Shown piece by piece: positions 50,188-60,179 of a stretch of DNA of 64,000 nucleotides (its first letter is position 1; each line of letters begins with the position of its first letter). The stretch lies in contig JAOPWC010000073.1 of NCBI GenBank assembly GCA_025965895.1, positions 1 to 64,000 on the forward strand, in the 5' to 3' direction. A program made the translations under genes and the position numbers. The notes under the pieces are model-generated. The model made no database searches and had not been told where the DNA came from. It saw nothing but the letters and a program-made list of their open reading frames with translations. Origin of the DNA: Mycobacterium sp. GTDB lineage: Bacteria; Actinomycetota; Actinomycetes; Mycobacteriales; Mycobacteriaceae.

Positions 50188-52362
50188 TCAAGCGCTGCCG
50201 GCGGGCGCGGTCTGCGTGCGCATCGAAGCGGCGAGCCGGGCGGCGCGCGGATCGCTGAACACGTCTTCCAGCAGCATCCGCCTTCCGTCCGGCCCGGCGA
50301 GCGGCACCCGCCAGTTCGGGTATTCGTCGGTGGTGCCCGGCTGGTTCTGGGTGCGGCGGTCGCCAACCGCGTCGGTCAGCGACACCGCCAAAAGCCTCGA
50401 TGGCGTCCGGCCCAGGTAACGGTGCAGCGCGAGCACGGTCTGCTCGACGTCGGCGTCTTCGTCAAGCAACCCGACCCGGCGCAACTCCGCCCGCCACGCC
50501 GCCTGCTCGGCCTCGTCGTTGGCGAGCTCCTCTTCAAAGGAGCGGGTCAGCAGGCCCAGCCGTTCCCGCAGCCGGACATGGTCGCCCGCGAGGTAGCCGG
50601 CGGTCGGAGGTAAATCGTGCGTGGTGACCGACGACAGGCAGTACTCGCGCCACCGCTCAGCAGGCAGCGGCCCGCCGTCCCCGTCACGGTCCAGTTCGAA
50701 CCACAGGATCGACGTGCCGAACACCCCGCGCTCGCGCAGGTAGTCGCGGACCCACGGCTCGACGGTGCCGAGGTCTTCGCCGACCACCAGAGCGCCGGCC
50801 CGGTGCGCCTCCAGCGCGAGAATGCCGATCATCGCCTCGTGGTCGTAGTAGACGTAGGTGCCGTCGGTCGGCGGCGAACCCTTCGGTATCCACCACAGCC
50901 GGAACAGCCCGATGATGTGGTCTATGCGGACGCCGCCGGCGTGCCGCAGCACCATGTTGATGAGCGCGCGGAAGGGCGCATAGGCCTGTTCGAGCAGCTG
51001 ATCGGGCCGCCAGGGCGGTTGTGACCAGTCCTGACCCTGCTGGTTGAACGCGTCGGGCGGCGCGCCCGCGGTGACCCCCTGGGCGACCACGTCCTGCAGC
51101 GCCCAGGCGTCGGCGCCGTTGGGGTGCACACCGACCGCGAGGTCATGCATGATCCCCAGGGTCATGCCGGAGTCGACCGCGTGTGCCTGAGCCGACAGCA
51201 GCTGGTCATCGAGTTGCCATTGCAGCCAGCGGTGGAAGTCGATCTGGTCGGCGTGCACGGTCACGAACTCGGCAATGCCGTCACCCTGCGGGTGTTGCAG
51301 GGGCTGCGGCCACTCGTGCCAGTCGCTGCCGTACACCTCGGCAAGCGCACACCAGGTGGCGAAGTCGTCGAGGGCACGACCCTCGCGCGCTCGAAACGCG
51401 GCGTAGGCCAGCTGCCGGCCGGGCGGCCGGCGCACGCGGTAGACCGTTTCCAGCGCGCTCCGCTTGGCCGTCCACGCAGAGTCGCGGTCGACTGAGTCGA
51501 GCCGGTCGGCGCCTTTCTGCACCTCGGCGCGCATCCGCTGGAGCCGTCCGCGGTGCCTGACGTAGGCGTACTCCGGAATCGTCTCGACCCTCAGATACAG
51601 CGGGTTGACGAAGCGCCGCGAGGTCGGCAGGTATGGCGACGGCTCCATCGGCGCGGTCGGGGCGGCGGCGTGCAACGGGTTGATCAGCACGAACCCTGCG
51701 CCGTGCCGCGAGGCGGCCCACACCGCGAGCTCAGCGAGATCGGTCAGGTCCCCGATGCCCCACGACCGTTGTGACCGGACACTGTAGAGCTGCGTGGCCA
51801 CGCCCCAGGCGCGGCGGTTGCCGAGCCGTTCGGGCAGCGTCAGCGACGCTGGTGTCACGATGACCGACGTGCTGGTCTCGTCGCCGCCCGCGTTGACGTG
51901 TAGGCGGTGATAGCCGAGCGGCAGGTCGGCGGGCAGCTCGAAGGTGGCCTCCCCGATCAGGCGGCCCTCCAGGTCGAACGGGGGGGTCAGGTTCTCCAGC
52001 TGTCGCAGCCCGGTGCGCACCTCGCCGTCTTCCAGCCGGATCCACAGCCCCACCGGGTCGCCGTGAGTCACGTGCACCCAGAACGGCATCGGAGTACCGG
52101 TCCGGGTGACGACGACCCGTGGCACAGTGCGCGACCAGTGGGCGCGGTCATACTCACGCAGCGCCTCGCGGCGCTCGTCTTCGGTCGCCGCGGCGACCTC
52201 GAGCGCGGCGAGCACCGCGATCAGCGTCTCCTCTGCCACCACCACCCGGTTGCCGTTCGCATCCTCGTACTCGGTGGCAACGCCGTAGCGGCGGGCGAGT
52301 TCCACGAGCGATGAGCAGCGTGTGCGAGGAGCCGAAGGCGGCGACGGCTGCTGCGAAGTCAT
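50188..52362 (-). CDS. malQ: 4-alpha-glucanotransferase
   Basis: 724 residues, the long actinobacterial MalQ form (GH77). The roughly 150-residue N-terminal extension precedes the barrel. Catalytic elements are MHDLAVGVHPNGADAW near 400, RIDHIIGLFRLWWIPKG near 475 with the nucleophile Asp, VVGEDLGTVEPWVRDYL near 525 with the acid/base Glu, and SSVTTHDLPPTAGYLAGDH near 578. It transfers alpha-1,4-glucan segments between maltodextrins in the cytosol as part of glycogen/maltose metabolism. The gene is divergent from an MFS gene. The end of the gene lies only 8 bases from the KstR-type palindrome. Confidence 0.95.
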   Translation of the reverse strand: MTSQQPSPPSAPRTRCSSLVELARRYGVATEYEDANGNRVVVAEETLIAVLAALEVAAATEDERREALREYDRAHWSRTVPRVVVTRTGTPMPFWVHVTHGDPVGLWIRLEDGEVRTGLRQLENLTPPFDLEGRLIGEATFELPADLPLGYHRLHVNAGGDETSTSVIVTPASLTLPERLGNRRAWGVATQLYSVRSQRSWGIGDLTDLAELAVWAASRHGAGFVLINPLHAAAPTAPMEPSPYLPTSRRFVNPLYLRVETIPEYAYVRHRGRLQRMRAEVQKGADRLDSVDRDSAWTAKRSALETVYRVRRPPGRQLAYAAFRAREGRALDDFATWCALAEVYGSDWHEWPQPLQHPQGDGIAEFVTVHADQIDFHRWLQWQLDDQLLSAQAHAVDSGMTLGIMHDLAVGVHPNGADAWALQDVVAQGVTAGAPPDAFNQQGQDWSQPPWRPDQLLEQAYAPFRALINMVLRHAGGVRIDHIIGLFRLWWIPKGSPPTDGTYVYYDHEAMIGILALEAHRAGALVVGEDLGTVEPWVRDYLRERGVFGTSILWFELDRDGDGGPLPAERWREYCLSSVTTHDLPPTAGYLAGDHVRLRERLGLLTRSFEEELANDEAEQAAWRAELRRVGLLDEDADVEQTVLALHRYLGRTPSRLLAVSLTDAVGDRRTQNQPGTTDEYPNWRVPLAGPDGRRMLLEDVFSDPRAARLAASMRTQTAPAGSA

Positions 52363-52435
52363 GTGAGCAATCCTGGCTTACGGAGAGCCGACGGTGGATT
52401 CCAAGGCGAGCACATCGGGTTGAGTGGGGGCCGAC

Positions 52436-53635
52436 ATGGGGACAGCCTGCCAATCGACGACGGAACGTCGCGCCCGATTCGCGGCTGCGGCGCTGTTTTT
52501 GACCAACGGCGCGCTGTTCGCCAATCTGCTGCCGCGCTATCCGGAGATCAAGGCCGACCTGGGCCTGTCGAACGCGGTGTACGGCGCGGCGATCGCGGCG
52601 TTCTCCGCGGGAGCGCTGGTCACCGGGCCTGCGGCGGGAGCGTTGATCCGGCGGTACTGGTCGTCGCGCGTCGCCTTGGTGGGTTCGGTGCTGATCGGCG
52701 TGTTCGCGTTCCTGGCCGGCATCGCCCCGTGGGTGTGGGCATTCGCGGCGGCGTTGCTGTTGGCCGGTGGCGCGGATGCGGTGACCGATGTCGCGCAGAA
52801 CGCGCATGCGTTGCGGGTGCAGCGAGTCTATGGGCGCTCGATCATCAACTCGTTCCACGCGGTGTGGTCCGCGGGCGCGATCCTCGGCGGTCTGATGGGC
52901 GCCGCGGCGATCGCATTGCACATCTCCCGCGGAACGCATCTGGCCGTCTCGGCGGTCGTGTTCAGCCTGGTGTGCCTGGTCGCCTACCGCTATTTGCTGC
53001 CCGGCCCGGATGCCAACGGGGAAAGCACAACCCGATCCGTCCGTTCCGGTGCCGGCACGTCGGGACGGGCGATGTACGCGACGTTGGCCGCACTCGTGAT
53101 CATCGCCATCGCCGGGGCGACCGTTGAGGATGCGGGCAGTTCATGGGCGACTCTTTTTCTGCGTGAACTCGGCGCACCGGGGGCGATCGCGGTGTTCGGC
53201 TACATCGCACTGGTGGGGTTCCAGTTCCTCGGCAGGCTGTTGGGTGACCGGTTAGTCGACCGGTTCGGGCGGCGCGCCGTCGCCCGAGCCGGCGGGTTGA
53301 TAGCGGCGGCCGGGATGGGTGGCGCACTGGCGGTTCCGTCTGTGGCGACGGTGATCGCTGGATTCGCGGCGGCCGGTTTCGGTGTCGCGACCCTGGTCCC
53401 GGCGGCGATGCAGGCGGCCGACGAGTTACCGGGTCTGCGGCCGGGTACCGGGTTGACGGCGGTGGCGTGGCTGATGCGCATCGGCTTCGTCGTTGCGCCG
53501 CCGATGGTGGGCGCCATCGCCGACGCGACGAGCCTGCGGGTCGGGCTGCTCAGTGTGCCGGTGGCCGGCGCGCTGGTGATCGTGCTGGCCGGCGTGCTGG
53601 CCGAACGGGGTCGGCAGGACGACAGCAGGGGGTGA
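52436..53635 (+). CDS. MFS transporter
   Basis: 399 residues, twelve helices. It has ALFLTNGALFANLLPRYPEI near 20-39, GGADAVTDVAQNAHALRVQR near 107-126, and the loop motif GDRLVDRFGRRAVARAG near 264. The pattern resembles the YbjJ/FucP-like MFS group. ATG 52436 is preceded by GGGGG at 5 bases and is chosen over the GTG four codons earlier. It is divergent from malQ across about 70 bases. Substrate unknown; a sugar or drug is possible. Confidence 0.88.
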   Translation: MGTACQSTTERRARFAAAALFLTNGALFANLLPRYPEIKADLGLSNAVYGAAIAAFSAGALVTGPAAGALIRRYWSSRVALVGSVLIGVFAFLAGIAPWVWAFAAALLLAGGADAVTDVAQNAHALRVQRVYGRSIINSFHAVWSAGAILGGLMGAAAIALHISRGTHLAVSAVVFSLVCLVAYRYLLPGPDANGESTTRSVRSGAGTSGRAMYATLAALVIIAIAGATVEDAGSSWATLFLRELGAPGAIAVFGYIALVGFQFLGRLLGDRLVDRFGRRAVARAGGLIAAAGMGGALAVPSVATVIAGFAAAGFGVATLVPAAMQAADELPGLRPGTGLTAVAWLMRIGFVVAPPMVGAIADATSLRVGLLSVPVAGALVIVLAGVLAERGRQDDSRG

Positions 53636-53741
53636 TTGTCGGCAGGATCACGACGACTGAAGGACGAGTTCCGTTAGTGCTGCTTTCTATTGCCGGTAAC
53701 GTGAATCAAAACCCTGCGTGAACAGGAATCGTGAGAGGGAT

Positions 53742-55289
53742 ATGGCCAGCAACACCACCGTGGTCGAAACGACACACGGCCCGGTGCGCGGAAGCGACAA
53801 CGGACGAGTCCGGACGTGGAAGGGCATCCGCTATGCCGCCCCACCCATCGGTGACTTGCGCTGGCGCTCGCCGGAGCCTCCCCAGCCATGGACGTACCTG
53901 GCGGAGGCGACGGCCTCCGGTCCGGTCTGCCCTCAGCCCACCGAGCCGTCGATCCCCATTGATCTGGGCGCACCGCAGGGGGAGGACTGCCTCACGCTGA
54001 ATGTGTGGGCGTCGTCAAGCACCGAGCCGGGTGACGCCAAAGCCGTGATGGTGTGGGTCCACGGCGGTGCTTACATCTTCGGCTCGGGAAGCCAACCGCT
54101 CTATGACGGCAGCGTCCTTGCCGACAGCGGAGATGTCGTCGTCGTCACGGTGAACTACCGGCTGGGCGCGTTCGGCTTTCTCGACCTGTCCTCCTTCAGC
54201 ACTCCGAAACGGCGATTCGACTCGAACCTCGGGCTGAGGGACGTACTCGAGGCGTTGCGCTGGGTGCGCGACAACATTTCCGCTTTCGGCGGCGACCCTC
54301 AGCGGGTCACTCTCTTCGGCGAATCCGCCGGTGCCGCCATCGTCACCACGCTGCTCACCACCCCGGCGGCCGGCGGTCTCTTCGGTGCCGCGATCGCACA
54401 GAGCTCACCGGCCACGTCGGTCTACGACACGGCGCGGGCGCGTCGAGTCGCCATGCAGGTCCTCGATCGGCTGGGCGTCGATCCCTCTGAGGTCAACCGG
54501 CTGCCGCAGACACCGACCGCGTCGTTGATCGCCACATCGAAAAACGTGTTCGAGGCGGTACCGGTACAGACGCCCGGGACGCTGGCCTTCGCGCCGATTG
54601 TCGATGGCGACCTGGTACCCGACTACCCAGTCAAGCTCGCACGCCAGGGCCGCTCGCACCCCGTGCCCCTGATCATCGGCACCAACAAGCACGAGGCGGC
54701 GCTGTTCCGCTGGATGAAATCACCCCTGATGCCGATCACGCCGCCGGCGATCAAGGCCATGTTCGCCGAAATCGCGGCCGAGCAGCCGAGTGTTCAGCTG
54801 CCGACCGATGCCCAGATCGGCTCCGCGTATCCGGATATGCGCGTCAGGTCCAGGGGCATGGGCGTCGCGCGCGACATCGGCTTCCGGATGCCGTCGGTGT
54901 GGCTGGCCGAAGGCCACGGGACGGTTGCGCCCGTCTACCTGTACCGGTTCGACTGGGCCACGCCGATGCTCAAGCTGATGCGAATCGGTGCCACCCACGC
55001 CACTGAGTTGCCCTACGTCTGGGGCAATCTCGTGCAGGGGCCCAAGGACATCACGTTCCGGCTGGGCGGCCTGAAGACCGGTAAGGCCGTGTCGGAACGC
55101 ATGCGGTCGCGCTGGCTGAACTTCGCGACGCAAGCCAAGCCGATTGGCCTACCGGGAGAGCCGGAATGGCTGCCGTACTACGACACCGATCGGGCGTGCC
55201 TGCTCATTGACAGGCAAGATTCGGTGGTCAACGACATCGACCTGCACATCCGCGCCGCGTGGGGCAGCGAGGTGCTGAACTTCAGGTAG
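53742..55289 (+). CDS. Carboxylesterase/lipase family protein (type B)
   Basis: 515 residues of PF00135. It has KGIRYAAPPIGDLRW near 27-41, the EDCLTLNVW signature near 85, the oxyanion-hole HGGAYIFGSG near 108, and the nucleophile elbow GESAGAAIV near 197 with the catalytic serine. The distal histidine lies in GATHATELPYVWG near 425. It hydrolyses carboxylic esters; mycobacterial relatives include LipT/LipQ-type enzymes. GAGAGGG precedes ATG 53742 and decides the start over an ATG 24 bases upstream. No signal peptide was seen, so it is probably cytosolic. Confidence 0.92.
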   Translation: MASNTTVVETTHGPVRGSDNGRVRTWKGIRYAAPPIGDLRWRSPEPPQPWTYLAEATASGPVCPQPTEPSIPIDLGAPQGEDCLTLNVWASSSTEPGDAKAVMVWVHGGAYIFGSGSQPLYDGSVLADSGDVVVVTVNYRLGAFGFLDLSSFSTPKRRFDSNLGLRDVLEALRWVRDNISAFGGDPQRVTLFGESAGAAIVTTLLTTPAAGGLFGAAIAQSSPATSVYDTARARRVAMQVLDRLGVDPSEVNRLPQTPTASLIATSKNVFEAVPVQTPGTLAFAPIVDGDLVPDYPVKLARQGRSHPVPLIIGTNKHEAALFRWMKSPLMPITPPAIKAMFAEIAAEQPSVQLPTDAQIGSAYPDMRVRSRGMGVARDIGFRMPSVWLAEGHGTVAPVYLYRFDWATPMLKLMRIGATHATELPYVWGNLVQGPKDITFRLGGLKTGKAVSERMRSRWLNFATQAKPIGLPGEPEWLPYYDTDRACLLIDRQDSVVNDIDLHIRAAWGSEVLNFR

Positions 55290-55321
55290 CGCTGGGTGCG
55301 ACGCCGGAACCGCTAGGCACC

Positions 55322-55996
55322 TCACGCCGGTATTTTTGACTGAATCTTTCCAACGATCGTCGCTGCCTGATCGGTGACCGGCGACTGGGCGCACGCCGCG
55401 ACGTCGATGACCAGATTGGTGACCGCCGCGAGGGTGCGCTGACAGGAGCGGCCGCCGTCACCTGACCGCGTCACCGGTATCGTGAGCTCGCTGCCGGTCT
55501 TGGTGAGGGCGCCGAACATCCACGTCGTTTGTGGATGACCGGTGAAGGTGATGTTGACCCGATGGTTACTGCACTTTGACCATCTGTCCGATGAATCCGC
55601 GAAAAACTTTTTGGCTGCATCTGGGGACTGATACGACACGACGCCCTCTATGACAAGAGAATTCCAGTTGTCGATGTCGGGTTCACGCAGCTCCTGCCCG
55701 CGGACCGCGGTAAAGCCGCTCGGTCCGTAGATGGCGGTTTGACCGATGGACCAGATGCCAAGGCAATTGAGGTTGGGAAGCAGGTTGCGTTGATCGTGCA
55801 TCTGGCTGAACGGCTGCAGGGGCGTCATCGCGGTCGTGCCCATGACGGCGTTGATGTCCGCGGGGTTGAGTAAGAGCCCGTCGAGCGCGGACGTCGGCAC
55901 GGGCTTCGGTGTGGACGGGTGTGTGGCGGTAGCGCCTCCGGAGCATCCTGTGAGGGCGATGCCCATCAGGACGGCGGCGGCTGCATATCTGAGCAA
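55322..55996 (-). CDS. Lipoprotein with PknH-C-like sensor domain
   Basis: 224 residues. Lipobox ALTGC places the acylated cysteine at about residue 18. After a Thr/Pro-rich linker comes a PknH_C-like extracellular domain (PF14032): LLNPADINAVMGTTAMTPL near 41, then CLGIWSIGQTAIYGPSGFTA, WSKCSNHRVNITFTG, and GRSCQRTLAAVTNLVIDVAA near 180. The four cysteines (about 78, 142, 183, 201) fit the family's disulphide pairs. It is a free-standing version of the sensor attached to PknH kinases, similar to LpqQ/LpqA-type lipoproteins. The ligand is unknown. Confidence 0.88.
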   Translation of the reverse strand: MLRYAAAAVLMGIALTGCSGGATATHPSTPKPVPTSALDGLLLNPADINAVMGTTAMTPLQPFSQMHDQRNLLPNLNCLGIWSIGQTAIYGPSGFTAVRGQELREPDIDNWNSLVIEGVVSYQSPDAAKKFFADSSDRWSKCSNHRVNITFTGHPQTTWMFGALTKTGSELTIPVTRSGDGGRSCQRTLAAVTNLVIDVAACAQSPVTDQAATIVGKIQSKIPA

Positions 55997-56116
55997 GCAG
56001 ACTCCTTAGGTCGGTCGAGTGATAACGGCTGACGGTTAACACAAGGTGACGCTGCAGCTCCTGCCCCCTCGGTCGCCGGTTACCGGCGCGTTAAACTTCG
56101 TGCGGAGGTGCAGGCA

Positions 56117-57055
56117 GTGGACGGCATTCGGGCGTTTCTCGATCTGCTGCCACCGCAGATGCGCGATCCGGTGCTGTTCGCGGTGCCGTTCTTTCTGTTG
56201 CTGCTGATTTTCGAATGGACGGCGGCGCGCAAACTTGAGCAGCTGGAAGGCGGAGACGAGACGTCTCGTCCTGGCTCGGGAGCGTTCCACACGCGCGACT
56301 CGTGGGCCAGCATCTTCATGGGGCTGGTGTCGGTTGGCACTACGGCGGCCTGGAAGTTCATCGCGCTGCTGGGCTACGCCGCGATTTACGCCTACGTCGC
56401 GCCGTGGCATATGTCGGCGCATCACTGGTACACCTGGGTGATCGCGATCGTGGGAGTCGACCTGCTCTTCTACACCTACCACCGCATCGCTCACCGGGTC
56501 CGGCTCATCTGGGCCACCCATCAGTCACATCACTCGAGCGAGTACTTCAATTTCGCGACCGCCCTGCGTCAGAAATGGAACAACAGCGGCGAGATATTGA
56601 TGTGGATCCCATTGCCGCTCTTCGGTATTCCGCCGTGGCTGATCTTCGCCAGCTTCTCGATCAACCTGATCTACCAGTTCTGGGTGCACACCGAGCGGAT
56701 CGGCAAGCTCTGGCGGCCAATCGAATTGATCTTCAACACCCCGTCCCATCACCGGGTTCACCACGGCATGGATCCTGAGTATTTGGACAAGAACTACGCC
56801 GGCATCTTCATCATCTGGGACCGCATGTTCGGCACCTTCCAGCCCGAGGTGTACCGGCCGCATTACGGCCTGACGAAACCAGTCAACACCTTCAACATCT
56901 GGACGTTGCAGACTCACGAGTACGTCGCGATCGCCCGGGACGTGCGATCCGCCACCCGGCTGCGCGACCGGCTGGGTTTCATCTTCGGCCCACCGGGGTG
57001 GCAGCCCGCCGAGGTGGCCCAGCCCGACATTCCGGCGCCGATGACAACCTCCTGA
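56117..57055 (+). CDS. Sterol desaturase/fatty acid hydroxylase superfamily membrane protein
   Basis: 312 residues from GTG 56117, with GGAGG 8 bases upstream; a GTG nine bases earlier overlaps that ribosome binding site. Four or five hydrophobic helices carry the diiron histidine boxes: HRIAH (about 120), HQSHHSSEYFN (about 137) and HRVHHGMDPEYLDKN (about 217). Members are O2-dependent di-iron hydroxylases or desaturases of sterols, fatty acids or carotenoids. The C-terminal 60 residues (HYGLTKPVNTFNIWTLQTHE) are also typical. Electron donors are not encoded nearby. Confidence 0.9.
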   Translation: MDGIRAFLDLLPPQMRDPVLFAVPFFLLLLIFEWTAARKLEQLEGGDETSRPGSGAFHTRDSWASIFMGLVSVGTTAAWKFIALLGYAAIYAYVAPWHMSAHHWYTWVIAIVGVDLLFYTYHRIAHRVRLIWATHQSHHSSEYFNFATALRQKWNNSGEILMWIPLPLFGIPPWLIFASFSINLIYQFWVHTERIGKLWRPIELIFNTPSHHRVHHGMDPEYLDKNYAGIFIIWDRMFGTFQPEVYRPHYGLTKPVNTFNIWTLQTHEYVAIARDVRSATRLRDRLGFIFGPPGWQPAEVAQPDIPAPMTTS

Positions 57056-57356
57056 CATTCCGCCCAAACCATCTTTCACCGCCACCTCGACGCCTCCGAT
57101 CGCGTCGCCGAGGTATGCCTGCAGTTGATAAGCGCACGGCGCGAATTCAATTGCCTCGACGCGCTCGGCCTCGGCTTCGGTTCATGACACAGGTAACACC
57201 CCGCCCATCGGGGCCGATGTGGCTACCAGTGGAGTAGCTCGGTGCAGCGTGGGTATGACGTTTGCTGTCCTGCCCGGCGGTGCCCGACGAGCGAACCGCC
57301 GGTACCGTACGGGCAAAACCGGCCAGGTTCCTGGCCCCGGACCGATCGGAGACGAC
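57056..57356. other. Intergenic stretch, no gene recognised
   Basis: About 300 bases between the desaturase and the protease gene. Open frames here are short and arginine/proline-rich, without ribosome binding sites or recognisable similarity. It presumably holds the protease promoter; no clear sigma-factor site or hairpin was identified. Confidence 0.5.
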
Positions 57357-58079
57357 GTGCGCCGACTCAGTTTGCGCGCCCTCGCCGCGACCGTGGGCGC
57401 CGCCGCCGCGGTCGCGGTATCGCAGCCACAGGCCCACGCCGCTCCGATGCCGGTGTACCCCGGCATGGAGATTCACCAGGACAACAACCTGTGCACTTTG
57501 GGCTACGTCGACCCCGGTCTGAAGGTCGCATTCACCGCCGGGCATTGCCGGGGCAGTGGAAACGTCGCTGACAGGGACGGCAACGTCATCGGCGGGATGG
57601 CGGTGTACCGCGACAACACGCCGGACGGCACCACGGTGTCGACTAACGACTCCATCTTTGACTACGAGGGCATCGCACTGGCCAACGACGCGATGCCGAA
57701 CAACGTGCTGCCGGGCGGCCGCGTGCTGGTTTCCGACCAGGGCTTCGTCGTGAAACAGGGCCAGGCGGTGTGCCACTTCGGCGTCTCCACGGGTGAGAGC
57801 TGCGGAACCGTCGAGGCGATCAACAACGGATGGTTCACCATGGCGCACGGCATCGTGAGCCAGAAGGGCGACTCCGGTGGCCCGGTGTATGTCGTCACGG
57901 ACGACGGTCAGGCGATCCTCGTTGGCCTCTTCAACAGCACATGGGGCAATTTCCCGGCCGCAGTGTCATGGCAGTCCATCCGACAGCAGGCGTCCGACGA
58001 TGTGCGCACCGCAATGTCGGCGCACCCTCCGGCGCACCCTCCGGCGGCGCACCCTCCGGCTCAGCCGCCGCCCGCCTGA
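57357..58079 (+). CDS. Secreted trypsin-like (S1 family) serine protease
   Basis: 240 residues from GTG 57357 (GGAGA upstream). A Sec signal peptide ([20 protein letters not shown]) has likely cleavage after AHA near residue 27. The mature chain has the catalytic histidine in FTAGHC near 63, a candidate aspartate in the DYEG segment near 102, and the catalytic serine in [12 protein letters not shown] near 180, as in chymotrypsin-fold proteases. The last 20 residues are AHPPA repeats. Open frame upstream of the GTG lacks a signal sequence. Substrate unknown. Confidence 0.85.
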   Translation: MRRLSLRALAATVGAAAAVAVSQPQAHAAPMPVYPGMEIHQDNNLCTLGYVDPGLKVAFTAGHCRGSGNVADRDGNVIGGMAVYRDNTPDGTTVSTNDSIFDYEGIALANDAMPNNVLPGGRVLVSDQGFVVKQGQAVCHFGVSTGESCGTVEAINNGWFTMAHGIVSQKGDSGGPVYVVTDDGQAILVGLFNSTWGNFPAAVSWQSIRQQASDDVRTAMSAHPPAHPPAAHPPAQPPPA

Positions 58080-58153
58080 CGTAGGACCCCGAACACCGCT
58101 ATCGATGGCGGCGGCCGCCCGCAGCTGCTGCTCGTTGGACCGGCGCGGTGAAC

Positions 58154-58167
58154 TAGAACACGTTTCA
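58154..58167. promoter_or_regulatory. KstR-type operator
   Basis: TAGAACACGTTTCA matches TNNAACNNGTTNNA, the KstR consensus, and is largely palindromic with its flanks (CTAGAAC / GTTTCAG). It lies 24 bases before the VOC gene start, the first gene of a two-gene unit with a KstD-like flavoprotein. Confidence 0.65.
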
Positions 58168-58191
58168 GTCGGCGCGGTATCCTTCGTGGCG

Positions 58192-58683
58192 ATGAAGTCT
58201 GCTGTCCGAACACCTGTCCAGATTGCCTGGGTCACCGCCGGGCTGGACGACACCGAAGCCGCGCTGTCCGGCCTGCTTGGGGCCAAGAGGTGGGTGCGGC
58301 TGCCGCGCGTGCGCTTCGGGCCGGACACCTGTAGTTACCGCGGCGAGCCCGCCGACTTCGTCGCCGACATTTCGTTGAGCTACGCGGGCGACATGCAGCT
58401 CGAGCTGATCGCGCCGGTCAGCGGCGAAAGTATCTACACCGAGTTTCTCCGCGAGGCCGGCCCCGGTTTGCACCACATCTGCATCGAGGCGGACGATTTC
58501 GCAGCGGCACTCGCCGATGCCCAGGCCAACGGCGCCACCGTCGTACAGCAGGGCGTGATGGCAGGCGGCATGGAGTTCGCGTACGTCTCGGCGAATCAGG
58601 CCGGGGTGCCGTACCTGGAGATCGCACACATCCCGCCGGAGATCCGGGCGTTCTTCGACTATGTGAAACAGGAGCAGCAGTGA
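58192..58683 (+). CDS. VOC (glyoxalase/bleomycin resistance) family protein
   Basis: 163 residues. Two beta-alpha-beta-beta-beta modules: PVQIAWVTAGLDDTEAALSG near 9-28 and PGLHHICIEADDFAAALADA near 92-111, ending in a PYLEIAHIPPE strand. It resembles methylmalonyl-CoA epimerase-like and dioxygenase-like VOC proteins, which usually bind a divalent metal; the HH pair near 95 and the final Glu (EIAH) are plausible ligands. No SD is visible before the ATG (a GTG lies two codons earlier), suggesting a leaderless transcript under the KstR-type site. Coupled by GTGA to the flavoprotein gene. Confidence 0.85.
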   Translation: MKSAVRTPVQIAWVTAGLDDTEAALSGLLGAKRWVRLPRVRFGPDTCSYRGEPADFVADISLSYAGDMQLELIAPVSGESIYTEFLREAGPGLHHICIEADDFAAALADAQANGATVVQQGVMAGGMEFAYVSANQAGVPYLEIAHIPPEIRAFFDYVKQEQQ

Positions 58684-60179
58684 GTATGGGCACGGAAATC
58701 CCCGCGACGCAGCGCGCGTCGGACGTCGAGTCCTGGTCGGACGAATTCGATGTGGTCGTGATCGGGTTCGGCATCGCCGGCGGGTGTGCCGCCGTCAGCG
58801 CCGCCGCGGCCGGCGCCCGGGTATTGGTGCTGGAGCGTGCCGCCGCGGCGGGGGGCACCACCTCGATGGCAGGCGGCCATTTCTACCTCGGCGGCGGCAC
58901 CGCCGTGCAGCAGGCCACCGGGCACCGCGATTCGCCCGACGAAATGTACAAATACCTGGTCGCCGTGTCCCTGGACCCGGAGCACGACAAGATCCGCGCC
59001 TACTGTGACGGCAGCGTCGAGCATTTCAACTGGTTGGAGGACCTGGGTTTTCAGTTCGAGCGCAGCTACTACCCCGAGAAGGCGGTCATCCAGCCCAACA
59101 CCGAGGGCCTGATGTACACCGGCAACGAGAAGGTGTGGCCGTTCAAGGACATGGCCGTCCCGGCGCCGCGCGGGCACAAGGTGCCGGTGCCCGGCGACAC
59201 GGGCGGGGCCAGCATGGTGGTCGACCTGCTGCTGAAACGAGCGGACGAGCTCGGCGTGCAGTTCCGCTATGAGACCGGGGCCACCGGCCTGGTCCTCGAT
59301 GACGACGGGCGTGTTGTCGGCGTGAGCTGGAAGCATTTCAGCGACCAGGGGCTGAGCGGCTCGAAGTCGGTGGTGATCGCCGCGGGCGGTTTCGTGATGA
59401 ATCCCGAGATGGTGGCGACGTACACCCCTAAGCTCGGCGAAAAGATTCGAAGTCGGCGGCATGGTGTGCTGCAGCCCTACGTGCTGGGCAACACCTACGA
59501 CGACGGCCTGGGCATCCGGCTCGGCGTCTCGGCCGGAGGCGTCACAAAGCACATGGACCAGGTCTTCATCACGGCGCCGGCCTACCCGCCGGCGATCCTT
59601 CTCACCGGAATCATCGTCAACAAGCTCGGGCAGCGCTTCGTGGCCGAAGACTCCTACCATTCGCGCACGTCGGGCTTCGTGATGGACCAGCCGGACAGCG
59701 CGGCATTCCTCATCGTCGACGAAGCCCACCTCCATCGCCCCGAGTTTCCGTTGACGCCGCTGATCGACGGCTGGGAAACGGTCGAGGAGATGGAGAAGGC
59801 GCTCGGGATTCCGGACGGCGAACTGGCAGCGACGCTGGACCGCTACAACGAGTACGCGGCGTGCGGCGAAGACCCGGACTTCCACAAGCAGCCGGAATTT
59901 GTTGCGCCACAAGACATGGGTCCGTGGGGCGCGTTCAACCTGTCACTGGGCGCGGCGATGTACGCCGGTTTCACCGTGGGTGGGCTTGCGACGTCCGTCG
60001 ACGGCGAGGTGCGTCGCGCCGACGGCACGGTTGTGCCCGGCCTCTACGCGGCCGGGGCCTGCGCATCGAACATCGCCCAGGACGGCAAAGGCTACGCGAG
60101 TGGCACTCAACTGGGGGAGGGGTCGTTCTTCGGCCGCCGCGCCGGACGGCACGCAGCGCGGCACGTCGCGAAGCGTTAG
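58680..60179 (+). CDS. FAD-binding dehydrogenase (KstD/fumarate reductase flavoprotein-like)
   Basis: 499 residues. The FAD motif [20 protein letters not shown] lies near 25-44, [20 protein letters not shown] near 52-71, and the distal FAD site is [20 protein letters not shown]-like near 458-477. It belongs to the 3-ketosteroid dehydrogenase/fumarate reductase flavoprotein superfamily (PF00890) and resembles mycobacterial Rv0785-type proteins. GTG overlaps the VOC stop (GTGA). The KstR-type site upstream makes a steroid or sterol fragment the likely substrate. It could be a dehydrogenase or a reductase; the sequence does not decide. Confidence 0.9.
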   Translation: MSMGTEIPATQRASDVESWSDEFDVVVIGFGIAGGCAAVSAAAAGARVLVLERAAAAGGTTSMAGGHFYLGGGTAVQQATGHRDSPDEMYKYLVAVSLDPEHDKIRAYCDGSVEHFNWLEDLGFQFERSYYPEKAVIQPNTEGLMYTGNEKVWPFKDMAVPAPRGHKVPVPGDTGGASMVVDLLLKRADELGVQFRYETGATGLVLDDDGRVVGVSWKHFSDQGLSGSKSVVIAAGGFVMNPEMVATYTPKLGEKIRSRRHGVLQPYVLGNTYDDGLGIRLGVSAGGVTKHMDQVFITAPAYPPAILLTGIIVNKLGQRFVAEDSYHSRTSGFVMDQPDSAAFLIVDEAHLHRPEFPLTPLIDGWETVEEMEKALGIPDGELAATLDRYNEYAACGEDPDFHKQPEFVAPQDMGPWGAFNLSLGAAMYAGFTVGGLATSVDGEVRRADGTVVPGLYAAGACASNIAQDGKGYASGTQLGEGSFFGRRAGRHAARHVAKR

